This document shows positions 53,391 through 61,218 of a DNA stretch of 64,000 bases, piece by piece (the first letter of the stretch is position 1; every line of letters starts with the position of its first letter). Below the pieces are notes generated by a model. That model saw nothing but the letters and a program-made list of their open reading frames with translations. It made no database searches and was not told the DNA's origin. A program made the position numbers and the translations under genes. Source of the stretch: an uncultured Allomuricauda sp. (GTDB taxonomy: Bacteria; Bacteroidota; Bacteroidia; Flavobacteriales; Flavobacteriaceae); contig NZ_CANMOO010000001.1 of NCBI RefSeq assembly GCF_947499585.1, positions 868,001 through 932,000 of the forward strand, written 5' to 3'.

Positions 53391-54565
53391 GCAAAAGAAG
53401 AAAAATAATAAAACTTACAACGGCTTCATTTTCCATAATGTGTATTGGTTCTTGTATAGAACCCTTTGATGCCAAATTCGAAGATTTTGAAAGTGTTTTG
53501 GTAGTGGAAGCAACTATTACTGACAAACTTGGTCAACAACGAATATTTTTGACGCGTACTTTTGAATTTGATGATGACGGACCTTCTCCGGAGACCAACG
53601 CAAATGTTAGCGTAGAAGGAGGGGGCAATGTTTTTGTTTTTGAAGAAACCAGACCTGGCTTGTACACATCCACACAGACTTTTACTGCTCAACCCAATAC
53701 GGATTACCAATTGCGTATTGAAACTCAAAATGGAAGCTTAATTAATTCACAACAAATGACATTGACCCAGGCAACGCAAATAGATGACCTGCGTGCTCAA
53801 CGTATTTCTAACGATTTGGGAGAAGATGGAGTGGCTATTTTTGTGGACAGTTTTGATTCAACGGGAAATTCAGTTAACTATCTATATCAATATGAAGAAA
53901 CCTATAAAATTATAGCTCCAGATTGGGCTCCTCTGGATTATGTAATTCGGAATCAAGAGGGTGTAGATATGTTGGAGTTAATTCCAAGAAGTCTGGATGA
54001 AAGAATCTGTTATGCTACGGATGTCTCAAACTCCGTTATACTTGCAAATACTACAAATTTGAGTGAAGATAGAGTGTCCAATTACATGGTAAGATTTATG
54101 GATAGCAACAACTATATTTTATCTCATCGCTATAGTATTTTGGTGAAACAGTTTGTGTTGTCCAATGCGGCCTATACTTTTTATGAGAGGCTAAATCAGT
54201 TTTCGGAAAACGAAAGTCTGTTTTCAGAGAATCAGCCTGGTTTTTTAGAGGGAAATATTTCCTCAGAAGACAGTAGGGAAAAGGTATTGGGGTTTTTTAG
54301 TGTAAGCAGTGTATCGGAAAAGCGAATATTTTTTAATTACGAAGACTTTTTTCCAGATGAAAGATTACCAGAATTTGTAAACCCTTGCAGACCTGTTGGA
54401 GTTGGTACAGGACTATTGGAACAAGTAAGAGCGGATGTGGTAAAATATTTTGGAACCATTGTGAATAACATTACAGGAGAAGTAGAAACAGCTGTTGTAC
54501 CTAGGGTTTGTGGGGATTGCACTGTATTGGGGTCTTCTGAAATACCTGAATTTTGGATAGAATAA
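53387..54565 (+). CDS. DUF4249 lipoprotein, array copy 4 (reduced cysteine set)
   Basis: 392 residues, the shortest member, from the ATG at 53387 (overlap with copy 3). Lipobox IGSC, Cys23. It lacks the first family cysteine (VDMLELIPRS in its place) and the RCIL cysteine (VGTGLLEQVRAD), but keeps RICY, NPC and CGDC. Its N-terminal half is clearly closest to copy 5 (TITDKL, LTRTFEF, NTDYQLRI, TQIDDLR). The variable loop before CGDC is also distinct (VNNITGEVETAVVPR). It ends in TAA, 2 bases before the next start. Confidence 0.93.
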   Translation: MSKRRKIIKLTTASFSIMCIGSCIEPFDAKFEDFESVLVVEATITDKLGQQRIFLTRTFEFDDDGPSPETNANVSVEGGGNVFVFEETRPGLYTSTQTFTAQPNTDYQLRIETQNGSLINSQQMTLTQATQIDDLRAQRISNDLGEDGVAIFVDSFDSTGNSVNYLYQYEETYKIIAPDWAPLDYVIRNQEGVDMLELIPRSLDERICYATDVSNSVILANTTNLSEDRVSNYMVRFMDSNNYILSHRYSILVKQFVLSNAAYTFYERLNQFSENESLFSENQPGFLEGNISSEDSREKVLGFFSVSSVSEKRIFFNYEDFFPDERLPEFVNPCRPVGVGTGLLEQVRADVVKYFGTIVNNITGEVETAVVPRVCGDCTVLGSSEIPEFWIE

Positions 54566-54567
54566 TT

Positions 54568-55782
54568 ATGATTAGAAATATATACTTTCTTTTGATTGTC
54601 ATATTATCAACAATATTGATGAGCTCCTGTATTGAAACCTTTGAAGCCACTTTTGAAGATTTTGAAAGTGCCATAGTTGTGGAAGCGACTATTACGGACA
54701 AACTGGAACAACAGCGGGTATTTCTAACCCGTACTTTTGAATTTGAAGACGACGGACCTTCTGCAGAGACCAATGCAAGTGTTAGGGTAGAGGGTGGCGG
54801 TAATACTTTCGTTTTTCAAGAAAGTACGCCAGGATTGTACATATCTACGCAGGCTTTTGCAGCTGAACCTAACACAGATTATCAGTTACGTATTGATACT
54901 CAAAACGGGAGGTCATATAGCTCAGAACAAATGACGTTGCCCCAAGCTACACAAATAGATGATTTAAGGGTAGAACGCGTTACCAATGATTTAGGAGAAG
55001 AAGGAGTGGCTATTTTGGTAGATAGTTTTGATCCTGCAGGAAATTCGGTAAATTATAGGTACCAGTATGAGGAAACCTTTAAAATAATTGCCCCGTTCTG
55101 GACACCCAATGATTTAGAAAGGACACCTGCAGGTGTAGCTACCGAAATTTGTCAAGTAAGTATTATTCCCGATGAAAGATCTGAAGAAACTTGTTTTGCT
55201 TCTGATTTTTCAAATACAATAATTCAAACTAGTACTAAAGATTTAGCAGAGGATAGGGTAAGCAATTTCATGGTTCGCTTTATCAGTAGAGAAAATTATA
55301 TCATTTCACACAGGTATAGCATTTTGGTCCGTCAATTTGTCCAGTCCAACGAAGCATTTATATTTTATGAGACGCTGAATGAATTTTCAGGGAATGAAAG
55401 TTTTTTTTCAGAAACGCAACCTGGATTTTTAGAAGGAAATATTTCCTCGGATACCAATACAGATGAAAAAGTACTGGGTTATTTTGATGTTGCATCTGTA
55501 GCTGAACAGCGATTATTTTTTAATTATTCGGACCTGTTTCCTGGAGAAGAGCTTCCACCATATGTGGATCCTTGTAATTTAAGTGCTCCTCCATTTAGAA
55601 CTCCTGGAAATCCTCCAAGATGTATTTTAGCTGTTCAAACGGACCTTGGTTTAGTCAGTTATGCAGGCAACAACGATAGTGCGGGACAGAATGAAGGCCC
55701 ATATTTTGTGGCGCCAAATGTATGCGGAGATTGTTCTGAAATTGGTAAAGTAGAAGTTCCTGAGTTTTGGATTGAAGAGTAA
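54568..55782 (+). CDS. DUF4249 lipoprotein, array copy 5
   Basis: 404 residues from the ATG at 54568. Lipobox MSSC, Cys21. Six cysteines are present (EICQV, ETCF, DPC, RCIL, VCGDC). It is mosaic in affinity: the N-terminal half resembles copy 4, whereas the central block DLAEDRVSNFMVRFI and the following 25 residues are identical to copy 6. Its C terminus departs from the others (CGDCSEIGKVEVPEFWIEE), the only copy not reading VLG or ALG after CGDC. It ends in TAA with an 8-base gap. Confidence 0.93.
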   Translation: MIRNIYFLLIVILSTILMSSCIETFEATFEDFESAIVVEATITDKLEQQRVFLTRTFEFEDDGPSAETNASVRVEGGGNTFVFQESTPGLYISTQAFAAEPNTDYQLRIDTQNGRSYSSEQMTLPQATQIDDLRVERVTNDLGEEGVAILVDSFDPAGNSVNYRYQYEETFKIIAPFWTPNDLERTPAGVATEICQVSIIPDERSEETCFASDFSNTIIQTSTKDLAEDRVSNFMVRFISRENYIISHRYSILVRQFVQSNEAFIFYETLNEFSGNESFFSETQPGFLEGNISSDTNTDEKVLGYFDVASVAEQRLFFNYSDLFPGEELPPYVDPCNLSAPPFRTPGNPPRCILAVQTDLGLVSYAGNNDSAGQNEGPYFVAPNVCGDCSEIGKVEVPEFWIEE

Positions 55783-55790
55783 TTATTTAT

Positions 55791-57005
55791 ATGATAACAC
55801 TGATGATGGATTTTTTAGTCATTTTTAAAAATAGATTTTTGGTTGTTTTGGCCGGCATCTTACTTTATGGTTGTATTGAGCCTTTTGATGCTGTATTTGT
55901 TGATTTTGAAAGCGCAGTGGTAATTGAGGCCACCATTACAGATGAAATGAAACAACAACGAATTTTTATTTCCAGAAGTTATGAGTTTGAAGATGATGGC
56001 CCTGTAGCTGAATCCAATGCTGTAGTTAGTGTTAGTGATGGAACTGGCAATACATTTTCTTTTCAAGATGACGGAAATGGGGTGTACGTTTCTGAACAGA
56101 TTTTTGCCGCTGAGCCAGGTAGAGAATACCAACTTTCCGTGATAACTCAGGATGGCAGAAGCTATGGGTCGGAAGTTACAGAAATAACACCGTCAACAAT
56201 TCTTGATGAAATAAAGGCCGAAAGGATAACAAATGATGATGGAGAAGATGGTATGGCCATTTTAGCAGACAGTTTTGATCCTTCAGGAAATGCCAAGAAT
56301 TATCGATATGAGTATCAGGAGACGTATCGAATTATAGCACCAACTTGGACCCCTACATCGTTAGTTGGAGAGCCTGGTGGAGGTTGCGCATTGCTCAAAG
56401 TACCGAATACAACAGATGATGAGGTATGTTATAGAACTGATTTTTCCAATAGAATTATTATCACTTCTACAGAAGATTTAGCAGAGGACAGGGTGAGCAA
56501 TTTTATGGTACGTTTCATTAGTAGGGAGAACTATATCATTTCACATAGATATAGTATTTTGGTAAGACAATTTGTTCAATCAAATGAGGCTTTTACTTTC
56601 TTTGAAACACTTAATGAGCTTTCAGGTTCAGAGAGCCTATTTTCGCAAACACAGCCTGGTTTTTTGCAAGGAAATGTATTCTCAAATGAGAATGAAGATG
56701 AGCGTGTACTTGGTTTTTTTGATGTGAGTTCGGTTTCAGAAAAACGTATTTTTTTCAACTTTGATGATTTTTATCCAGGAGAACCACTGCCCCCATACAT
56801 AGAATCATGTAGATTTAGTTCTCCGCCTATAGCCTCACCTGCGGGTTGTGTGTTACGCCCCCTTATTGAGAGTGGAGCAGGTATTTACGCAGGAGATAAT
56901 GGGGAGCCTTCTGATGGCGAAGGACCCTTTTTTGTTGTACCTAGAGTATGTGGAGATTGTAATGTTTTGGGAGCTCCAGAAGTGCCAAATTTTTGGATTG
57001 AATGA
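55791..57005 (+). CDS. DUF4249 lipoprotein, array copy 6
   Basis: 404 residues from the ATG at 55791; Met5/Met6 (MMDFLVIF) are alternative starts that still leave a good signal. Lipobox LYGC, Cys28 (from Met1). Six cysteines are present, with the first in a glycine-rich GGGCALL turn and the fourth in AGCVLRP. It is the near neighbour and closest relative of copy 7 (shared SGSESLFSQTQPGFLQGN and VFSNEN). Unlike copies 1-5 and 8 it has Gln for Glu in SQTQPGFLQG. It ends GAATGA, overlapping copy 7. Confidence 0.93.
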   Translation: MITLMMDFLVIFKNRFLVVLAGILLYGCIEPFDAVFVDFESAVVIEATITDEMKQQRIFISRSYEFEDDGPVAESNAVVSVSDGTGNTFSFQDDGNGVYVSEQIFAAEPGREYQLSVITQDGRSYGSEVTEITPSTILDEIKAERITNDDGEDGMAILADSFDPSGNAKNYRYEYQETYRIIAPTWTPTSLVGEPGGGCALLKVPNTTDDEVCYRTDFSNRIIITSTEDLAEDRVSNFMVRFISRENYIISHRYSILVRQFVQSNEAFTFFETLNELSGSESLFSQTQPGFLQGNVFSNENEDERVLGFFDVSSVSEKRIFFNFDDFYPGEPLPPYIESCRFSSPPIASPAGCVLRPLIESGAGIYAGDNGEPSDGEGPFFVVPRVCGDCNVLGAPEVPNFWIE

Positions 57006-58207
57006 TAAAAAAAACAAGAACATATAGCCTATTTATAATCATTGCAACGGTATGGTTGTTTAATGGCTGTATTGATCCTTTTGAAGCAAATTTCGTTGAC
57101 TTTGAAAGTGCATTGGTCATAGAAGCTACTATAACCGATCAGTTGAAGCCACAACAAGTTGTACTTACAAGAACCTATGAGTTTGAAGAAGACGGTCCTT
57201 CTGCTGAACCCAATGCAAATGTAAGTGTGAGTGATGGTACTGGTAATACATTTTCTTTTGAGGATACTGGAAATGGAGTTTATGTCTCTTCGCAAGCCTT
57301 TGCCGCTGAGCCTGGCAAGGCTTATCAGCTTTCCGTAACAACTCAGGACGGTAGAAGTTATGAATCAACCACTACTCAGGTAACCCCGGCAGCAACAATT
57401 GATGATATCAGGGCAGAAAGAATAACAAATGACAATGGGGAAGATGGAATGGCCATTTTTCTGGATAGTTTTGACCCTTCGGGAAATACCAAGAATTATC
57501 GTTATGAGTATGAAGAAACCTATAGGATAATCGCTCCAGAATGGAGTCCCATATCCTTGATAGGAGATCCTGCTGGAGGCTGCGGCTTGCTCAAAACACC
57601 AAACATTACAGACGAGGAAGTATGCTATAGAACTGATCTATCAAATGCTATTATACTTACTTCTACAGAAGATTTAGCAGAAGACCGAGTATCTAACTTT
57701 ATGGTGCGTTTTATTAACAGGAACAATTATATCATTTCACATAGATATAGTATTTTGGTAAGACAGTTTGTGCAGTCCAATGAAGCGTATACCTTTTTTG
57801 AAACACTCAACGAGCTTTCGGGTTCAGAGAGCTTATTTTCGCAGACGCAACCTGGTTTTTTACAGGGTAATGTTTTTTCAAATGAAAATAGAGATGAGCG
57901 CGTACTTGGTTTTTTTGATGTGAGCTCGGTTTCAGAAACACGTGTTTTTTTCAACTATGATGATTTTTACCCGGGCGAATCTTTACCACCATATATAGAA
58001 CCTTGCCGACCAAGTGCCCCACCAATTTTTAAACCTGGGGGTGGGGGGTGTGTCTTGCGACCAATTATAGAAAGTGGGGCAGGAATATATTGGGGAGACA
58101 ACGAACCGCCTGGAGACAACGAAGGGCCTTTTTTTATTGTGCCTCGTATTTGTGGTGATTGTAAAGTTTTAGGGTCTCCAGAAGTGCCAGATTTTTGGAT
58201 GGAATGA
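57002..58207 (+). CDS. DUF4249 lipoprotein, array copy 7
   Basis: 401 residues from the ATG at 57002 (overlap with copy 6). Lipobox FNGC, Cys23; the residues after it read IDPFEA. Six cysteines are present (GGCGLL, EVCY, EPC, GGCVLRP, ICGDC). It is highly similar to copy 6 throughout, but the loop before CGDC is longer in Gly/Pro/Asn (WGDNEPPGDNEGP), so surface-loop divergence follows the duplication. It ends GAATGA, overlapping copy 8. Confidence 0.93.
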   Translation: MIKKTRTYSLFIIIATVWLFNGCIDPFEANFVDFESALVIEATITDQLKPQQVVLTRTYEFEEDGPSAEPNANVSVSDGTGNTFSFEDTGNGVYVSSQAFAAEPGKAYQLSVTTQDGRSYESTTTQVTPAATIDDIRAERITNDNGEDGMAIFLDSFDPSGNTKNYRYEYEETYRIIAPEWSPISLIGDPAGGCGLLKTPNITDEEVCYRTDLSNAIILTSTEDLAEDRVSNFMVRFINRNNYIISHRYSILVRQFVQSNEAYTFFETLNELSGSESLFSQTQPGFLQGNVFSNENRDERVLGFFDVSSVSETRVFFNYDDFYPGESLPPYIEPCRPSAPPIFKPGGGGCVLRPIIESGAGIYWGDNEPPGDNEGPFFIVPRICGDCKVLGSPEVPDFWME

Positions 58208-59394
58208 ATAAAAGAACGTATGTATATTGCCAAGTATGGGTCATTTTAATGACATGCCCCCTTATTGGCTGTATTGAACCTTTTAATACCGAGTTTGAAG
58301 ATTTTGAGGATGCTTTTGTTGTGGATGCCACTATAACAGATGAAGTAAAACAACAAGAGATTCTATTGACAAGAACATATGGACTTCAGGATGACGAAAC
58401 ACCCAACGAAGCTGGTGCAAGGGTTATGGTAAAGGATGACACAGGGAACGAATTTCTTTTTGAGGAAACAGATTTTGGCAGATATGTCTCCAATGTTGCT
58501 TTTGCAGCGGTTCCAGACAGGGATTATCAATTGTTGATTACGGCAAGAAATGGTAGAGAATATTGTTCAACAGCAATGCAATTGCCACAAGCAACTACCC
58601 TAGATAGCCTTTACGCCAGTCGTATAACCAATGATTTTGGAGAAGAAGGAATAGGTATATTTGTAGACACCTCTAATCCTTCAGGTGATTCCAGTTTTTA
58701 CAGGTATGAATACGAAGAAACTTATAAGGTTATAGCACCAAGATGGAACCCAATGGAATTGGATGTTGTGGAGGATACCTTCTCTTCTAGCATTGTAATA
58801 ATTCCCAGATCATTGGATGAACGTGTATGTTATCCAACAAAAGTTTCAAATCGTTTTATTTTAACTGATACAGATGACTTTGATAGGGCAACGGTGAATA
58901 ATTTTATGGTCAGATTTATAGAACAGAACAATTTCATCACCACACATCGATACAGTATTTTAGTACGTCAGTTTGCACATTCTATAAATGCCTATAATTT
59001 TTTGGAAACTTTAAATGAGTTCTCCACTTCTGAAAGCTTGTTTTCCGAGACTCAACCAGGTTTTTTAGCAGGTAATATAGTTGCAGAAGATAATCCTGCT
59101 GAAAAAGTACTGGGTTTCTTTGATGTTACTGCTGTATCGGAAAAGCGTATATTTTTTGGCTATCGTGATTTTTTTACAACGGAAAGACTTCCGGATTATA
59201 TAGATTCTTGTATTGAGTCAGCTCCCTTAGCAGGGCTTACGGATTTAATTCGTTTAGATTTAATTAAATACATTAAAGAAAATGAGGGAGAATTTAACTC
59301 TCCTAGCAGCGGTCCTTATATTACGGTGCCTCAAGTATGTGGGGATTGCACGGTACTAGGAACCTCAGAAATACCAGATTTTTGGATAGAATAA
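58204..59394 (+). CDS. DUF4249 lipoprotein, array copy 8 (reduced cysteine set)
   Basis: 396 residues from the ATG at 58204 (overlap with copy 7). Lipobox LIGC, Cys23. Like copy 4 it lacks the first family cysteine (TFSSSIVIIPRS) and the RCIL cysteine (AGLTDLIRLD), while keeping RVCY, DSC and CGDC. It has one private cysteine in NGREYCSTAMQ. The N-terminal domain is the most diverged after copy 1 (TYGLQDDETPNEAGARVMV). It ends in TAA, 9 bases before the following gene. Confidence 0.93.
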   Translation: MNKRTYVYCQVWVILMTCPLIGCIEPFNTEFEDFEDAFVVDATITDEVKQQEILLTRTYGLQDDETPNEAGARVMVKDDTGNEFLFEETDFGRYVSNVAFAAVPDRDYQLLITARNGREYCSTAMQLPQATTLDSLYASRITNDFGEEGIGIFVDTSNPSGDSSFYRYEYEETYKVIAPRWNPMELDVVEDTFSSSIVIIPRSLDERVCYPTKVSNRFILTDTDDFDRATVNNFMVRFIEQNNFITTHRYSILVRQFAHSINAYNFLETLNEFSTSESLFSETQPGFLAGNIVAEDNPAEKVLGFFDVTAVSEKRIFFGYRDFFTTERLPDYIDSCIESAPLAGLTDLIRLDLIKYIKENEGEFNSPSSGPYITVPQVCGDCTVLGTSEIPDFWIE

Positions 59395-59403
59395 AACAGA
59401 ATT

Positions 59404-61167
59404 ATGAAAAAACGAACAATTACAATCATTTTATTGGCTCTAGTTTCTTTGGGTTTAAAAGCTCAATTAACAACAAATGCTAACCTGGCCAATATTCCAC
59501 AGGAAAGTGTTTATCTGCATTACAATGAATCTTTCTTGTTTTCAGGAGAACATCTGTTGTATAAGTTTTACAGCTTGGATAATGTCAATAGAAAACTCAG
59601 TAGCATCAGTAAAATGGGTTATGTTGCTTTGGTTGATAAAGAAGGGAACACTGTTTTCAAACATAAAGTACGCCTCACAGGTGGTTCGGGCTATGGCAAC
59701 TTTTTTGTGCCTACTTCGGTTCCCACAGGTAGTTATAGGTTATTGGGCTATTCGGAATGGATGAAAAACTTTGGTAAAGAACATTTCTTTCAATCAGATA
59801 TCTATATTGTTAATCCATACCAAGCCACTCCGGATTCTTATTTGGAGCAACCAATAGACTCTTTACAGCCTGTTGTTTCCAAAAAGAGCACTCTCATGCC
59901 GCTAAACACAAATGTATCTGAAGTTAACAGTACTTTGGTCAGTTTGACTGTTGATAAACCCGCAGCGGGAAAAAGGGAAAAAATTGCACTGAATATTTCT
60001 GGAATAAATGCTGCTGCCAACAATGGCAGTTATGCCATTTCTGTTAGAAAAATAGACTCTTTTTCGGCACCAACTCAATTAACTTCAGGAATGTTTTATA
60101 AAGAGTTGCTTAAAAAAGGTTCCACTAAGATTAAAGTCAAGGGGAATTCCTCAAAAATACCGGAGCTAAGAGGTGAGACAGTTGCAGGTATGATTAGAAA
60201 TAAAGAAACCAAACTCCCAGTAAAAGACCTAAGAGTATCTTTTTCATTGCCTGGAGATAAGTATTTGTTTAAGGTGGCCACGTCAGATAATGAGGGAAGG
60301 TTTAGATTTATCCTTGACAGGGAATATGACAATGCAACCGCAGCGATTCAAGTTTTGTCCAATGATTGGGATCTTTATGAAATAAGTATGGATGAAGAAA
60401 AAATCGATTCCGAAGGAATGGAGTTTACAGATTTTGTCCTTACCAAAGAAATGAAGGATTATATGCTTGAAAAAAGTATTCAAAACCAAATTGAGAATGC
60501 TTATCAAGAGGTGAAAGCGGACTCTATTGTCCCTGCTAGCCATGTACAACCTTTTTATAGAAAATTTGCCACGGTTTATGATTTGGATGATTATACAAGA
60601 TTCAATAGTATACAAGAAACTATAGTTGAAGTTGTAGATCAAGTTGGGACTAGAAAATTGGATAATGGCAATCGCGTTTTTGAAGTTAGACCGGAAATTG
60701 GTTATACAGATGCAAGTCTTTTACCCATGGTTTTTGTTGATGGTCTTTTTATTAAAAAGCATGAAGATTTCATGGATTATAGTGCCAAGAAAATCAAAAC
60801 AATAAGTTTTTCAAGAGACAAGGTGATTTTAGGGTCACAGTTGTTTCAAGGTGTTATCTCCTTTAAAACCATTGAAGGTGGTTTTTACGATGATTTTTTT
60901 ACTCCCCATATTGTGAATGTGGAACTGTTTAAACCGCAATCCAATAAGGAATATTTCTCACAGGAGTATTCAGAAGAAGCAAAGCAAGATCGTGTTCCCG
61001 ATTTTAGACATCAATTGCTTTGGGTTCCTAAATTGGATATATCTAATGGAAAAAAAGAAGTATCATTTTATACATCTGATGTGGTTGGGGATTATGAGTT
61101 GGTTCTAGAGGGGTTTACATCAACTGGAAAGCCGGTATCCGTCAAAAAGAAGATTGTGGTTAGATAG
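59404..61167 (+). CDS. Exported macroglobulin-like/plug-like protein closing the DUF4249 operon
   Basis: 587 residues with signal peptide (cleavage near GLKAQ). Residues ~30-135 resemble an MG2-type macroglobulin domain of Bacteroidota (ESVYLHYNESFLFSGEHLLY, GSYRLLGYSEWMKNFG). Residues ~250-320 look like a carboxypeptidase-regulatory beta sandwich (KLPVKDLRVSFSLPG). Residues ~420-500 resemble a TonB plug (LPMVFVDGLFIKKHEDF, FQGVISFKTIEGG), without a barrel. It ends in a beta-rich domain (ELVLEGFTSTGKPVS). No thioester motif is seen. It follows copy 8 by 9 bases and precedes comM by 51. A periplasmic or surface partner of the receptor is plausible; its exact role is unknown. Confidence 0.75.
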   Translation: MKKRTITIILLALVSLGLKAQLTTNANLANIPQESVYLHYNESFLFSGEHLLYKFYSLDNVNRKLSSISKMGYVALVDKEGNTVFKHKVRLTGGSGYGNFFVPTSVPTGSYRLLGYSEWMKNFGKEHFFQSDIYIVNPYQATPDSYLEQPIDSLQPVVSKKSTLMPLNTNVSEVNSTLVSLTVDKPAAGKREKIALNISGINAAANNGSYAISVRKIDSFSAPTQLTSGMFYKELLKKGSTKIKVKGNSSKIPELRGETVAGMIRNKETKLPVKDLRVSFSLPGDKYLFKVATSDNEGRFRFILDREYDNATAAIQVLSNDWDLYEISMDEEKIDSEGMEFTDFVLTKEMKDYMLEKSIQNQIENAYQEVKADSIVPASHVQPFYRKFATVYDLDDYTRFNSIQETIVEVVDQVGTRKLDNGNRVFEVRPEIGYTDASLLPMVFVDGLFIKKHEDFMDYSAKKIKTISFSRDKVILGSQLFQGVISFKTIEGGFYDDFFTPHIVNVELFKPQSNKEYFSQEYSEEAKQDRVPDFRHQLLWVPKLDISNGKKEVSFYTSDVVGDYELVLEGFTSTGKPVSVKKKIVVR

Positions 61168-61218
61168 GATTAAATACATTGCACATCATATCTAATATGA
61201 TTTTTCTTTTAAACCTAT

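Larger units (their letters stand above)
49760..59394 (+). repeat. Tandem array of eight DUF4249 paralogous genes
   Basis: Eight consecutive genes of 392-407 codons encode the same family. Every member has a lipobox near residues 21-28, a YRYEYEETYKIIAP-like segment, an HRYS-centred strand, a PGFLxGN motif and the C-terminal CGDC motif. Junctions 1/2, 2/3, 3/4, 6/7 and 7/8 are 4-base ATGA overlaps where the upstream gene ends GAATGA. Copies 4, 5 and 8 end in TAA and are followed by gaps of 2, 8 and 9 bases. Confidence 0.97.

Noticed and set aside
55240..56594. Recent gene conversion between DUF4249 copies 5 and 6
   Set aside because: The identical protein block differs at about half of its codons by synonymous changes, so the identity reflects selection.
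49760..59394. SusD-type nutrient lipoproteins or a polysaccharide utilisation locus
   Set aside because: The proteins have the DUF4249 pattern without SusD helical TPR features, and no carbohydrate enzyme is encoded nearby.
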